This document shows, in pieces, positions 37,845 through 47,353 of a stretch of DNA of 64,000 nucleotides. The stretch spans positions 2,893,501-2,957,500 of the forward strand of contig NZ_CP051630.1 of assembly GCF_012848855.1 (NCBI RefSeq). The letters are read 5' to 3'. The translations under genes were made by a program, and so were the position numbers. Under the pieces are notes generated by a model. That model was not told where the DNA came from, made no database searches, and was given only the letters and a program-made list of their open reading frames with translations. This DNA is from Pyruvatibacter mobilis (GTDB lineage Bacteria; Pseudomonadota; Alphaproteobacteria; CGMCC-115125). Positions within the stretch are counted from its first letter, which is position 1. Each line of letters opens with the position of its first letter.

Positions 37845-40484
37845 TTACCCGACAATGTTGACGATACGGCCGGGAACCACAATGACCTTGCGCACCGGCT
37901 TGCCATCAAGGGCCTTGGTCACCTTGTCCAGCGCCAGCGCTGCCTGTTCGATGGCCGTCTTGTCGGCGTCCCGTGCGATGGTCAGTTCGTCGCGCTTCTT
38001 GCCGTTTACCTGCACCGGCAGGGTCATGGTGTCTTCAACCAGCAGGCTGTCGTCTGCCTGCGGCCAGGCCTCGTTGACGATCAGGCTGTCATTGCCGATT
38101 GCCGCCCATGCTTCTTCGGCCAGATGCGGGATCATCGGCGCACTCAGCTTCACCAGCGCCTCGGCTGCTTCGCGCACGGCAAATGCATCGCCGGGGTCGC
38201 CCTCGGCGGGCTTGAAGCCGGAGAGCGCGTTGACCAACTCATAAAGCCGGGCCACGGAGCTGTTGAAGCGGAACGCCTCGATCCCTTCGGTCACACCCTT
38301 GATTGTCTTGTGTGTTTCCTTACGCAGGCTAAGAGCCTGATCGGAAAAGGTATCAGGGACATCGGCTTCGGGCGCACACATATGGGCGCTGTTGCCGGTC
38401 ACCGCACGCCACAGACGCTGGGTGAACCGCCAGGCACCTTCAACGCCGGATTCAGTCCATTCGACATCGCGCTCGGGCGGGCTGTCGGACAGCATGAAGA
38501 AACGCGCAGTGTCCGCCCCGTATTCGGAAATGATGTCGGTCGGGTCGATGACGTTCTTCTTCGACTTGGACATCTTCTCGACGCTGCCTATGGTCACCGC
38601 TGTGCCGGTTTCCCGGCTGCGGGCCACTGTCCGGCCATCGACGGTTTCAAGCGTCACGTCTGCCGGGGACAGCCACGCGCCTGCTTCGGACTTGTACGTC
38701 TCATGGGTCACCATGCCCTGGGTGAACAGGCCGGCGAACGGCTCGTCGATCCCCACATGGCCTGTCTTCTTCATTGCGCGGGTGAAGAAGCGCGAATAGA
38801 GCAGGTGCAGGATCGCGTGCTCGATGCCGCCGATATACTGGTCCACCGGCAGCCACTCATCGACTGCTGTGCGGTCGGTGGGGGTTGCAGCGTCAGGCGC
38901 CGTGAAGCGGGCGAAGTACCAGGACGAATCCACAAAGGTGTCGAAAGTGTCGGTCTCGCGCCGGGCATCGGCCCCGCATTTGGGGCAGGGCACGTTTTTC
39001 CAGGTCGGGTGCCTGTCCAGCGGATTGCCGGGCACGTCGAAGGTCACGTCTTCGGGGAGTTCCACCGGCAGGTCAGCCTTGGGCACCGGCACCACGCCAC
39101 AGCTATCGCAGTGGATGATGGGGATCGGGCAGCCCCAATAGCGCTGACGGGAGATGCCCCAGTCACGCAGCCGGTAATTCACGGTGCCTTCGCCCCGGTC
39201 CAGATCCTCCAGCCGCGAGATCGCCCGCGCTTTCGCGTCCGCCACCGGCAAGCCGTTCAGGAAATCAGAGTTGATCGCCACACCGTCTCCGGTGAAGGCG
39301 TCCTGTCCCGCTTCGATCTCCGCTGCGAAGCTTGGATCGTCTGCCTTCTCCTTGGGGGCGACCACGGCCTTGACCGGTAGACCGTATTTGCGCGCGAAGT
39401 CCATGTCGCGCTGGTCGTGCGCCGGGCAGGCGAAGATGGCACCGGTGCCGTAATCCATCAGCACGAAATTCGCAATGTAGACAGGCAGCTCCCAATCGTC
39501 AGCAAACGGATGTTTTGCCGTCAGGCCCGTGGCCAGCCCGCGCTTTTCGGCCTTCTCGATCGCTTCCTCGCTGGTGCCGAGGCTCTCGCATTCCGCTATG
39601 AAGTCGGCGACCTCCGACGAGGTTTTCGCCAGCCGCTTGGCCAGCGGGTGCTGCGGTGAGATCGCGCAGAAGGAAGCGCCGAACAGCGTGTCCGGGCGGG
39701 TGGTGAAGACTTCAAGGGTTTCCCCGGCCTCGGCAGCCTCGCCGGAGAGCGGGAAGAACACACGCGCGCCCTGAGACTTGCCGATCCAGTTCTTCTGCAT
39801 CAGCCGCACTTTTTCGGGCCAGCGCTCGAGGGTCTCGAGACCTTCCAGCAGCTCGTCGGCGACATCGGAAATCTTGAGGAACCACTGGGTCAGCTCGCGC
39901 CGTTCGACCGGCGCGCCCGAGCGCCAGCCCTTGCCGTCAATCACCTGCTCATTGGCCAGGACAGTGTTGTCCACGGGATCCCAGTTCACGGTGGATTGGC
40001 GGCGTTCGACGATGCCTGCCTCAAGAAAGTCGAGGAACAGGGCCTGCTCGTGCTTGTAGTAATCAGCGTCGCAGGTGGCGAATTCCCGCTCCCAGTCGAG
40101 GGACAGGCCCATCACCTTCAGCTGCCCGCGCATGGTGGCAATGTTGTCGTAGGTCCAGCCCTTGGGATGCACGCCTTTTTCCATGGCGGCGTTTTCGGCC
40201 GGCATGCCGAAGGCGTCCCAGCCCATCGGGTGCAGTACGGCGTATCCGCGGGCACGCTTGTACCGCGCGACCACATCACCCATCGCGTAGTTCCGCACAT
40301 GGCCCATGTGGATGCGGCCTGAGGGGTAGGGGAACATCTCAAGGACGTAATATTTCTCGCGCGGGTCGTCGGCGCCCGGCGTGCGGAAGACGTTGAGCTC
40401 TTCCCAGGCCTTCTGCCATTTCGGCTCGGCGGTCTTCGGATTGTAGCGGTCAGGGATCGGCTGGTTGTCTGTGTCGGTCGTCAT
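37845..40484 (-). CDS. leuS: Leucyl-tRNA synthetase
   Basis: LeuS (879 residues from [14 protein letters not shown]) is the class Ia synthetase for leucine. The HIGH-type motif HMGH is at residues 59-62 and KMSKS occurs in [12 protein letters not shown]1 editing domain ([18 protein letters not shown]), a zinc-site region with paired Cys and a C-terminal anticodon-binding domain are also recognisable. The ATG at 40484 is preferred; an open frame to 40691 would run through the terminator of the upstream gene. Four residues upstream another ATG (40496) is possible. Confidence 0.96.
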   Translation of the reverse strand: MTTDTDNQPIPDRYNPKTAEPKWQKAWEELNVFRTPGADDPREKYYVLEMFPYPSGRIHMGHVRNYAMGDVVARYKRARGYAVLHPMGWDAFGMPAENAAMEKGVHPKGWTYDNIATMRGQLKVMGLSLDWEREFATCDADYYKHEQALFLDFLEAGIVERRQSTVNWDPVDNTVLANEQVIDGKGWRSGAPVERRELTQWFLKISDVADELLEGLETLERWPEKVRLMQKNWIGKSQGARVFFPLSGEAAEAGETLEVFTTRPDTLFGASFCAISPQHPLAKRLAKTSSEVADFIAECESLGTSEEAIEKAEKRGLATGLTAKHPFADDWELPVYIANFVLMDYGTGAIFACPAHDQRDMDFARKYGLPVKAVVAPKEKADDPSFAAEIEAGQDAFTGDGVAINSDFLNGLPVADAKARAISRLEDLDRGEGTVNYRLRDWGISRQRYWGCPIPIIHCDSCGVVPVPKADLPVELPEDVTFDVPGNPLDRHPTWKNVPCPKCGADARRETDTFDTFVDSSWYFARFTAPDAATPTDRTAVDEWLPVDQYIGGIEHAILHLLYSRFFTRAMKKTGHVGIDEPFAGLFTQGMVTHETYKSEAGAWLSPADVTLETVDGRTVARSRETGTAVTIGSVEKMSKSKKNVIDPTDIISEYGADTARFFMLSDSPPERDVEWTESGVEGAWRFTQRLWRAVTGNSAHMCAPEADVPDTFSDQALSLRKETHKTIKGVTEGIEAFRFNSSVARLYELVNALSGFKPAEGDPGDAFAVREAAEALVKLSAPMIPHLAEEAWAAIGNDSLIVNEAWPQADDSLLVEDTMTLPVQVNGKKRDELTIARDADKTAIEQAALALDKVTKALDGKPVRKVIVVPGRIVNIVG

Positions 40485-40550
40485 GATGTCGATCATCGGG
40501 CGATGGGCCGCGGCACGGATGTCCGCGGGCGGGGTTTCCCGCTGCATAAA

Positions 40551-40584
40551 CGAAAAGGGCACGGGAGTGAAACGCCCGTGCCCT
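40551..40584 (-). terminator. Rho-independent terminator of the DUF3576 gene
   Basis: Perfect 10-bp arms AGGGCACGGG (40556-40565) and CCCGTGCCCT (40575-40584); in the minus-strand direction the stem is followed by TTTTCGTTT. It lies 43 bp after the DUF3576 stop and about 70 bp before the leuS start, isolating the two genes. Confidence 0.9.
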
Positions 40585-40626
40585 GAATTCTGATGTCTCG
40601 AGGTGCCGCACGCACGCTGTGCAGGC

Positions 40627-41175
40627 TTATTCCTCGGCAGCCAGTGTATCAATGCGCAATTGGCGGGCGCGGATGAGAATGGCGTTCTCAAGCTGTGCGG
40701 AGGTGCCCGGGGTCACGGCCGCATCTGCCCAGCCGGTACCGTCCGGGGTTTGCTGCTGCTTGAAGACCGACACTTTCACGCCGTCAGCCCGTAGCCGCGT
40801 ATCGAGAATGTAGATCGTCATCTTAAACCGTTCGGCGGGGGCTTCAGGCGCCGTGTACCAGTCAGTGATAATGACGCCGCCGAAAGGATCCGCTGAGGCG
40901 AGCGGCATGAAGGAGGTGGTGTCGAGCGAGGCGCGCCACAGGAAGCTGTTGACGCCGATGCCGTTGCCATTGCCGCCGTCACCGCCGGAGCCCAGCGAGA
41001 ACAGGCCGCCTTCGCCGAAAATGCCGGGCTCGGTCACCGCGCGGCTGTTGCCAAAGGGGTCGCTCTTGCCGCCGGGCTTTTCGGTCGGATAGCGCTGTTC
41101 GCCCTCGGAGCCGGCGCAGGCGGCGATGCCGAGCGTCAGGACACAGGTGACGGCAAGTGAGACTAGCTTTTTCAA
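40627..41175 (-). CDS. DUF3576 lipoprotein
   Basis: The 182-residue protein has a lipoprotein signal ending GIAAC (Cys20), a Gly-rich linker (about 55-72) and a conserved DUF3576 core ([34 protein letters not shown]). DUF3576 proteins are alphaproteobacterial envelope lipoproteins, often next to leuS and lptE; no activity is assigned. It has its own terminator. Confidence 0.9.
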   Translation of the reverse strand: MKKLVSLAVTCVLTLGIAACAGSEGEQRYPTEKPGGKSDPFGNSRAVTEPGIFGEGGLFSLGSGGDGGNGNGIGVNSFLWRASLDTTSFMPLASADPFGGVIITDWYTAPEAPAERFKMTIYILDTRLRADGVKVSVFKQQQTPDGTGWADAAVTPGTSAQLENAILIRARQLRIDTLAAEE

Positions 41176-41670
41176 GGGACTGCCTATCCGACATTAAGTG
41201 AAGGGGCGGGCCGGCGGGCACCGGAAAACCCGTGTCTTGCTTATAGCGAGCCGCATACCGCGGGGGCAAGAGGCGCGCCGGTTGGCCCGGGCGCATTAAG
41301 CATGCCCGGCCTTTGAGGCTACTTGGTCTCCGCCCGTCGGCCAGGTTCAGACGGAGCCACGGCGGGGTGCCCACCCATTGCGGTTTTTGTGCAACACACC
41401 GGGTGGCGGATGTGTCGGATCGTGCTTCTGCAACGTGCTGGGTGGTACTTGATGGGACAGTGGGATCATCGGTCCAGGGGCGGGTTTGCGGGAATTTCAC
41501 GCCTCCGGACCCAATTTTGGTAACGGACCGTTAGGGAAATGTGGCGGCTCTGCCACAGGAGGCCGTTTCCGCGCGCAACAGGCGTCCGGACAGCTTGACG
41601 GTGGGCCCGCAATGTCAGAGTTTCCCAGTCGAGCATGGGGGGCGAGCTTCGTCCCGTTTGGGCATGTTCT

Positions 41671-41695
41671 TGTGCTCTGTAAGCACACCTCTTTT
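41671..41695 (+). promoter_or_regulatory. Leader hairpin followed by a T run just before the porin gene
   Basis: TGTGCT (41671-41676) and AGCACA (41682-41687) flank CTGTA, followed by CCTCTTTTT ending 17 bp before the porin ATG. It resembles a short attenuator or the end of a small upstream RNA. The rest of 41176-41670 is non-coding, with no gene that I can support; a TTGACG at about 41595 could be a -35 element. Confidence 0.45.
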
Positions 41696-41711
41696 TGAAT
41701 GTGAGGGACAG

Positions 41712-42815
41712 ATGAAGAAGCTTCTTGGAACTACCGCCCTGGTGGCCGCCGCTTTCGCGACCGCGCCTGCCATGGCTGCTGATAAGATCAAGATGAAGGT
41801 CGGCGGTTACTTCGTCGGCGCCATCGCCGCTGTTTTCGATGCTGATCTGGGTGCCGGTGGCGCCACTGATGAGCGCACCATCCGCTTCGCCCGCGAAGCG
41901 GAAATCCACTTCAAGGGTTCCACGACCCTCGACAATGGCGTTGAAGTGGGTGTGAAGTTCGAGCTCGAAGGTGGCGACGACCAGTCAGGTGCTGGTTCAC
42001 CCAATGCCGCTGCCACGTTCGATAACCTCGACGAAGCCTATATCTGGGTTGAAGGTGCGTTCGGTGAATTCCAGTTCGGTGACCAGGACGGTGTCGGCGA
42101 CCAGATGCCGATCGTTGCTCCGTCTCCGTTCCTGGAGCACTTTGCCAACGACACCGATCTCGACCCGATCGGCGGCGTGTTCGACGGTGGCATCAACACC
42201 GTTCCGGATTTCTCCGGCGACTCGACGAAGATCATCTACTTCACCCCGCGTCTCGCTGGCTTCCAGGCCGGCCTGTCGTTCGCTCCGGAGCGTTCCGAGC
42301 TGTCGGGTGACGAGACCTACTCCGACGCCATCTCTGGCGACGACACCTACGAAAACATCTTCGAAGCCGGCCTGACCTGGGAATACGGCTTCAACGGTGT
42401 GGACCTCGGTGCCTCCTTCGTTTACGTGACCGCCGAAGACAATGGCATTGGCGTAAACGACGTTGACGACTGGGCCGTTGGTGCGTCTGTCGGCTTCGCC
42501 GGCTTCACCGTGGGCGGTGCCTACGGCGAGAAGGAATCCGCTTCCTCCGGTAACGAAGAGTACAAGGCCTGGGACATCGGCGTCACCTACGGCACCGGTC
42601 CGTGGACCTTCGGTGTTGAATACGCCGCTGCCGACCGTGACGAGAACAACGCTCTCCTCGGTGTGCAGGAAATCGACGACACCGCCATCATCGGTGGCGT
42701 GGCCTACTCCCTCGGCGGTGGTGCCAACGTGTCTCTCGGTTACAAGTACGGCGAAGGCGATGCCAACAACCGCGAAGGTTCGGCTCTCTTCACCGAATTC
42801 GGCGTGAAGTTCTAA
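41712..42815 (+). CDS. Outer-membrane porin
   Basis: The 367-residue protein has a signal peptide cleaved after APAMA (about residue 22) and a mature region of alternating beta-strands rich in Gly, Asp and aromatic residues, ending in a C-terminal Phe (EFGVKF), the outer-membrane insertion signal. Strand-loop motifs such as AYIWVEGAFGEFQFGDQDGVGDQM fit the Gram-negative porin family. Codons are strongly biased to C/G-ending preferred codons, suggesting high expression. A Shine-Dalgarno AGGGA lies upstream, and a strong terminator follows. Confidence 0.92.
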   Translation: MKKLLGTTALVAAAFATAPAMAADKIKMKVGGYFVGAIAAVFDADLGAGGATDERTIRFAREAEIHFKGSTTLDNGVEVGVKFELEGGDDQSGAGSPNAAATFDNLDEAYIWVEGAFGEFQFGDQDGVGDQMPIVAPSPFLEHFANDTDLDPIGGVFDGGINTVPDFSGDSTKIIYFTPRLAGFQAGLSFAPERSELSGDETYSDAISGDDTYENIFEAGLTWEYGFNGVDLGASFVYVTAEDNGIGVNDVDDWAVGASVGFAGFTVGGAYGEKESASSGNEEYKAWDIGVTYGTGPWTFGVEYAAADRDENNALLGVQEIDDTAIIGGVAYSLGGGANVSLGYKYGEGDANNREGSALFTEFGVKF

Positions 42816-42838
42816 GCTTCACACCATTTGGTTACGGG

Positions 42839-42870
42839 AAGGGCGGGTCTTCGGACCCGCCCTTTTCTTT
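42839..42870 (+). terminator. Rho-independent terminator of the porin gene
   Basis: A perfect 11-bp stem AAGGGCGGGTC/GACCCGCCCTT closed by a TTCG tetraloop, followed by TTCTTT. It starts 24 bp after the porin stop. It probably also serves the convergent ThiE-like gene. Confidence 0.95.
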
Positions 42871-42912
42871 TGCCTGACCGGACCCCAGACGGGATGTCCG
42901 GCTGAGGCCTGA

Positions 42913-43566
42913 TCAGGGCTGAAATCTGATCCCGGCCACCCCAACAAGGTTCGGCCAGCTGCCTGCGCAGGCCATGGCGTGCCGGGCATTGCCTGTGTGA
43001 ATGCCACCAAGAGCATAGGCGGGCAGCGGTGCGACTTCTTGCAGGAGTTTCGACAGACCGAGGGGCCCCAGCGTGTGTGCGCCGGGATGGCTTTTCGTCT
43101 CAAAAACGGGTGACAGGGTCACAGCGTCCGCAACCAGAGGGCCGGACATGACTGCACGGGCTGCCGCCGAAGAATGGACAGCCGTCGTGACCCGCAAGCC
43201 TCCGGCGCGTGCCTTCCGTATCTGCCCCCTCCGCCCTCGCCATAGGCCTTCGGGCACATGGACACCGAAGGCGTTGACCTCAAGGGCCAGGTCGACGTCC
43301 CCACCGATCAGTAGTCGCAGGGATTGCTTGCGGCAGATCCTGGCCAGATCCTTGGCCAGTGCGGCCCGGTCCGGATGATCGTAGTCCCTCAGGCATAGGA
43401 TCGATCCTGCGGGGATAAGATGGGCCAGATCTGCTGCCAGTCCCTGGGCCATCTCGTCGGTCATCACCCATAGCGGCGGCCAATTCCGGCTGACGGCTGT
43501 GTGCGCGCGATGCCGGGCGGCGATGCTTGCCACCGCATGGAGAGCAGCTTTAGTGTTTCGCCCCAT
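42913..43566 (-). CDS. Thiamine phosphate synthase-like (ThiE/TenI family) protein
   Basis: The 217-residue TIM-barrel protein resembles alphaproteobacterial TMP synthase-like proteins: PPLWVMTDEMAQG (beta-1), LLIGGDVDLALEVNAFGVHVPEG, and VTLSPVFETKSHPGAHTLGP (phosphate-binding part). ThiE joins the thiazole and pyrimidine moieties of thiamine; several catalytic positions differ, so this may be a diverged TenI-like member. Starting at ATG 43566, it shares bases with the divergent yggS start (CATG). No other thiamine genes are present. Confidence 0.75.
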   Translation of the reverse strand: MGRNTKAALHAVASIAARHRAHTAVSRNWPPLWVMTDEMAQGLAADLAHLIPAGSILCLRDYDHPDRAALAKDLARICRKQSLRLLIGGDVDLALEVNAFGVHVPEGLWRGRRGQIRKARAGGLRVTTAVHSSAAARAVMSGPLVADAVTLSPVFETKSHPGAHTLGPLGLSKLLQEVAPLPAYALGGIHTGNARHAMACAGSWPNLVGVAGIRFQP

Positions 43567-44245
43567 GAGCACCGATCCCAAGACGTCCGCCGCAGGCGGG
43601 CTGGACATTGTCCGTACACAAATCGCCAAGGCCGCATTGCGTGCCGGGCGGTCTGCGAACGATATTACGCTTGTGGCTGTCAGCAAAACCTTCCCGGTAG
43701 AGCACATTCGTCCGGTTCTGGAAGCAGGCCAGCGTGTGTTCGGCGAGAACCGGGTTCAGGACGCGCAGCAGAAATGGCCGACGCTCCGCAACGACTGTCC
43801 TGATGCCCACGTTCATCTGATCGGACCGCTTCAAAGCAACAAGGCCAAGGACGCGGTGGCGCTGTTTGACGCCATTCATTCGGTGGACCGGCCCAAGATC
43901 GCGCGCGTTCTTGCCGAAGAGATGGACCGGCAGGACCGGCGCCCGGATGTCTTCCTGCAGATCAATACCGGTGAAGAGCCACAGAAGGCCGGCATGCTTC
44001 CGGCGGACGCGGATGATTTCATCCAGTCCTGTGTCGAGGAGCATGGGCTCCCGGTGCGGGGCCTCATGTGCATTCCACCTGCGGATGAGAATCCGGCGCT
44101 ACATTTCGCGCTTCTGGCAAAGATCGCGGCCCGGAACGGGCTGAACGGCCTGAGCATGGGCATGAGCGGAGACTTCGAGACAGCCATCGAGCAGGGCGCG
44201 ACCCATGTGCGCGTCGGCAGTGCCATCTTTGGTTCCCGCGGCTGA
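43565..44245 (+). CDS. PLP homeostasis protein YggS (PipY/COG0325)
   Basis: The 226-residue, alanine-racemase-fold protein binds pyridoxal phosphate through Lys41 in VAVSKTFPVEHI. GENRVQDAQQKWP, HLIGPLQSNKAKDA, INTGEEPQKAGML, LSMGMSGDFETAIEQGATHVRVGSAIFG are diagnostic. These proteins buffer free PLP and affect amino-acid metabolism. Its ATG overlaps the start codon of the divergent ThiE-like gene, with no evident Shine-Dalgarno sequence. Confidence 0.93.
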   Translation: MSTDPKTSAAGGLDIVRTQIAKAALRAGRSANDITLVAVSKTFPVEHIRPVLEAGQRVFGENRVQDAQQKWPTLRNDCPDAHVHLIGPLQSNKAKDAVALFDAIHSVDRPKIARVLAEEMDRQDRRPDVFLQINTGEEPQKAGMLPADADDFIQSCVEEHGLPVRGLMCIPPADENPALHFALLAKIAARNGLNGLSMGMSGDFETAIEQGATHVRVGSAIFGSRG

Positions 44246-44256
44246 GTACGCCTCTC

Positions 44257-44781
44257 TTACCCCTTCGGCGGGTGAATGGTGATGGTGCTCCGTCGATCTG
44301 CCAGGGCCAGAACCCGATTGAGGTCATCCGGGCTGAGTGCCACGCAGCCGAGCGTCGGCCGGAAGTCTTCGCGCGCCACATGCATGAAAATTGCGCTGCC
44401 GAGACCGGGGGTGACCGGGTCATCATTGTGACCCAGCACCACGATGGTGTCATAAAGGCGGTCCTTGCGGCGCAGCTTTTCGCAGCTTGCCGGATAGGGC
44501 AGCCGGACCGGGCGATTATAGGCTGGATCACCGGGTGCATCGCACCATCCATCGCGGGGGCCTATGGGGACGCAGGATAACTCCGTATCCGGATGATCGC
44601 GCCTGTCGGGGCGGTAGAGGATGCGGCGCAGCGGGTAGCTGCCTGCGGGTGTCGCCCCGTCTCCTTCCACGCCGTTGACGACGATGCCGTTGCGTCCCAG
44701 CGCACAGGGCAGCACAAGCTGCCCGATGGTCAGGACACCATGATGCGGCTTTGGGCCACGCTGGCGAACGTCAATTCTCAT
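44257..44781 (-). CDS. YkuD-type L,D-transpeptidase domain protein
   Basis: The 174-residue protein has the YkuD catalytic motif HVAREDFRPTLGCVAL with the nucleophilic Cys146. L,D-transpeptidases make 3-3 peptidoglycan crosslinks or attach proteins to the wall. There is no signal peptide or anchor, unlike typical periplasmic enzymes, a known feature of this short alphaproteobacterial group, so the site of action is unclear. It converges with yggS, 11 bp apart. Confidence 0.88.
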   Translation of the reverse strand: MRIDVRQRGPKPHHGVLTIGQLVLPCALGRNGIVVNGVEGDGATPAGSYPLRRILYRPDRRDHPDTELSCVPIGPRDGWCDAPGDPAYNRPVRLPYPASCEKLRRKDRLYDTIVVLGHNDDPVTPGLGSAIFMHVAREDFRPTLGCVALSPDDLNRVLALADRRSTITIHPPKG

Positions 44782-44833
44782 GGGACCAATCTAGCATGGG
44801 GGCCGCGCAGCAGTGCCACTGGCCTCACAGCCC

Positions 44834-45625
44834 TCAGGCATCCGGCCGCAAGGACGTGTCCCGGGCAGCATGATCCTGCCCGGTGCTCTCAGCCGCTGTG
44901 CCGAAGCTTTCCATCAGGGCGTCAAAAGCTGCGGGGGACAGGTTGGGGACAGGTGCCCCGCCCAACGCTGATGCCTGGGGCGGCCGGGCGGGTCCGGCAC
45001 TGGATGCCTGTGCCTTGGACTGAAGGGCTGCCTGGCGCGCGGCGGCGGCCTGCACGGCGGCCACTTCATCGGCCACGCGGGCAGAGGCGCCATTGGCCTG
45101 TGCGGCAGGCTCATCCTGCGGCGGTGCATCGCCGGACTCCGCGAGCAGGGTGTCTGTGCCCTTTGCCGGATCATCGTCGCCGAACAAAGCGGTCATGACA
45201 TGGCCACCGATGTCGTCGCCGGAAAACTCCTCGATGGCCACATCAAGAAGTGAGCCTGCAAGGCCGAGCACGCCGCCGAACAGGGCGCCACCGGCGACCT
45301 TGGCGGGGGCGCTGATTTCGTCATCTGTCAGGTGACGATAAATGTTGGAGACGACAGGCAAGTGGTGCAGCGGGTTGATGACGTCAAGAAAGTCATCAAA
45401 GGACAAGCCATCACCCTCGTCGTCAGACAGGCTGGCGGTGGTTATGGGTGTGTCAGGGCCTGAGCCGTCCGCGGATGCCGTCCGGGTCTGCTCAGCAACA
45501 TGACGGGCGAAGTCACCCTGGGCTGCCATGCGGTCATCCAGTGCGCGCCCGAAGCGGTGGGTGCGCTCCGGCAGCGGTGCGGCAATTGGTTCCGGTGAGG
45601 CGGCTGTGAGGACGGCTGCGGACAT
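44834..45625 (-). CDS. Conserved hypothetical protein with a central NPLHHLPVVSNIYR motif
   Basis: The 263-residue protein has a disordered N-terminus and an Ala/Gln-rich C-terminus around a conserved centre (about residues 72-145): SFDDFLDVINPLHHLPVVSNIYRHLTDDEI, then a Gly/Ala-rich segment GGALFGGVLGLAGSLLDVAIEEF that may associate with a membrane. Similar centres occur in other alphaproteobacterial proteins of unknown function. AAGGAGA precedes the ATG. I do not recognise a function. Confidence 0.65.
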   Translation of the reverse strand: MSAAVLTAASPEPIAAPLPERTHRFGRALDDRMAAQGDFARHVAEQTRTASADGSGPDTPITTASLSDDEGDGLSFDDFLDVINPLHHLPVVSNIYRHLTDDEISAPAKVAGGALFGGVLGLAGSLLDVAIEEFSGDDIGGHVMTALFGDDDPAKGTDTLLAESGDAPPQDEPAAQANGASARVADEVAAVQAAAARQAALQSKAQASSAGPARPPQASALGGAPVPNLSPAAFDALMESFGTAAESTGQDHAARDTSLRPDA

Positions 45626-45945
45626 CTAATTCTCCTTTGGACAGATGTCTGCAAGGCCGGGGCCACCGGCAATCTCATATATTTCAACCACTTAGCGTTG
45701 CGCCATGGCACGTCGGCAGGCAAAATCTGCCGGGTGGGCGGCATGATCGGACACAGGGCTTCGCTCACGCATCGTTGACGTGTAGGTGAAGGACTGTGTG
45801 TGGCGGAGTTGCAGGGCCAACCTCTACATAACCCACACGGAAAGGGCCGCTCCTCCCCGTGGATGTGTTGGGGTGGCTTTCAGGTGATCACCCGGCCGGG
45901 ACGGAGACTGTCCGTATACGGCCTGATAAGCGGCGGGGGCCACTT
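45626..45945. other. 320-bp intergenic region between two divergent genes
   Basis: No gene. It holds a hairpin (CGGCAG 45714-45719 / CTGCCG 45727-45732) and a small palindrome CCGTATACGG at 45912-45921, about 25 bp before the response regulator ATG. Promoters for both flanking genes should lie here; none was assigned with confidence. Confidence 0.4.
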
Positions 45946-46635
45946 ATGAGCAATATCCGAAAGATCCTGCTGGTCGATGATGACGACGCCCTGCGCGACT
46001 CGCTGGCCGAGCAGCTCGATCTGCATCAGGAATTCGAAGTCACCAGCTGCGACAAGGGCGCGGACGCGGTGAAGCTGGCCAAGGACGCGCACGTGGACCT
46101 CATCCTGCTGGATGTGGGCTTGCCGGATATGGACGGGCGTGAAGTCTGTCGTCTGCTGCGTAGCCAGGGCGTGAAGTGCCCGATCGTCATGCTTACCGGG
46201 CATGATTCCGATGCCGATACGATTCTGGGCCTCGACTCCGGCGCCAATGACTATGTCACCAAGCCGTTCCGCTTTGGTGTGTTGCTGGCGCGGATCCGCG
46301 CCCAGTTGCGGCAGCATGAGCAGAGCGAGGACGCCGTCTTCAAGATCGGTCCCTATACCTTCAAGCCCGCAGCCAAGCTGCTGCTGGAGGAGGAGGCCAA
46401 CAAGAAGGTGCGGCTGACCGAGAAGGAAACCTCGATCCTCAAATATCTCTACCGCTCAGGTGACCGGGTGGTGGGCCGCGACGTGTTGCTGCACGAAGTC
46501 TGGGGTTACAATGCGGGTGTCACCACCCACACGCTTGAGACCCATATCTATCGCCTGCGTCAGAAGATCGAGGCCGACCCGTCCAACGCGGAAATCCTCG
46601 TGACCGAGACCGGCGGGTATCGCCTGGTGCCGTGA
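45946..46635 (+). CDS. OmpR-family response regulator (orphan)
   Basis: The 229-residue protein has a receiver domain (LLVDDDDALRD acidic pocket, phospho-acceptor Asp56 in LILLDVGLPDMDG, Thr in MLTGHDSD, Lys in YVTKPF) and a C-terminal winged helix (LTEKETSILKYLYRSGDRVVGRDVLLHEVWGY ... LETHIYRLRQKIE). No histidine kinase is adjacent. It is not CtrA, whose winged helix differs. The target genes are unknown. A bidirectional terminator follows. Confidence 0.93.
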   Translation: MSNIRKILLVDDDDALRDSLAEQLDLHQEFEVTSCDKGADAVKLAKDAHVDLILLDVGLPDMDGREVCRLLRSQGVKCPIVMLTGHDSDADTILGLDSGANDYVTKPFRFGVLLARIRAQLRQHEQSEDAVFKIGPYTFKPAAKLLLEEEANKKVRLTEKETSILKYLYRSGDRVVGRDVLLHEVWGYNAGVTTHTLETHIYRLRQKIEADPSNAEILVTETGGYRLVP

Positions 46636-46669
46636 GGCAGCGAAGCAGGCACATGTCCCTTCTGCAATG

Positions 46670-46704
46670 AAAAAGGCGGCGCCCCTTGGGGGTGCCGCCT
46701 TTTT
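46670..46704. terminator. Bidirectional terminator between the response regulator and a small membrane gene
   Basis: AAAAAGGCGGC (46670-46680) pairs with GCCGCCTTTTT (46694-46704) around a GCCCC/GGGGT inner stem. Runs of A and T on the two sides allow termination both ways. Confidence 0.92.
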
Positions 46705-46727
46705 GCGATGCCGAGCGGCCTGTGGTG

Positions 46728-46916
46728 TCAGGCCTTGATCTCTGCGGGCGCCTTGGCGCGGGTCGTCAGTGTAATAATGATCAGGATCGACAGCATCAGC
46801 GGTGCGCCGGCAAGGGCGGCGAAGAAGAACACCATCGGGCTGATGAGCAGGGCGGCGAGCGCCAGCATCAGCACGGCATTGATCATGATGAGAAGAAGGG
46901 TATTTGGATTGGTCAT
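46728..46916 (-). CDS. Small two-helix membrane protein
   Basis: A 62-residue protein with hydrophobic helices at about residues 7-25 and 28-50 and a short basic/acidic tail (TRAKAPAEIKA). AGGAG lies eight bases before the ATG, and the gene ends 24 bp from the shared terminator, which supports a real gene. Function unknown. Confidence 0.6.
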   Translation of the reverse strand: MTNPNTLLLIMINAVLMLALAALLISPMVFFFAALAGAPLMLSILIIITLTTRAKAPAEIKA

Positions 46917-47099
46917 GAGGTGAGCTCCTGGCTGCTACTCTTCACTGCGTGTGCTCCCCCACAACGCGGAGTGTATATGCCCCTCCAGGCTCCGCACCGG
47001 TAGTGACATGGCGCCGCATGCGCGCTTTTGCGCACCACTGAGGCGGGTCTCTCCGGCGTTAATACTCAATAGGGGTGCAGGGTTTGCGGAAGGCAGGGA

Positions 47100-47351
47100 A
47101 TGGGCGAAGGCATGTCACCTGAGGAACGGCTGATCCGCTTCATGCTGGGTCACATGGCAGCCGGGATCGCCGCCGGGCTGGTCTTTGGCGGGGCTCTCAT
47201 CGCCACCAATGTGGCCGGACTGAAAGACCTTCTTTTCGCTTCAAGGGACGGATGGCTGTTTGCCATCCTGTTCTTCATGGGCCTGTCTGTCACCTTCGGC
47301 AGCCTGGCCATGGGGGTGGCCATCATGCTGGACAAGACGCCGCGGGACTGA
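47100..47351 (+). CDS. Small two-helix membrane protein with MSPEERLIRF start
   Basis: An 83-residue protein with transmembrane helices at about 17-38 and 51-74. The N-terminal MSPEERLIRFMLGHMAAG and the C-terminal FGSLAMGVAIM pattern recur in alphaproteobacterial small membrane proteins. AGGGA precedes ATG 47100; the Met at residue 5 is an alternative start. Function unknown. Confidence 0.65.
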   Translation: MGEGMSPEERLIRFMLGHMAAGIAAGLVFGGALIATNVAGLKDLLFASRDGWLFAILFFMGLSVTFGSLAMGVAIMLDKTPRD

Positions 47352-47353
47352 CC

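Noticed and set aside
45946-46635. The orphan response regulator as CtrA itself
   Set aside because: Its receiver and winged helix look like a general OmpR-family protein, and the recognition helix does not match what I recall of CtrA.
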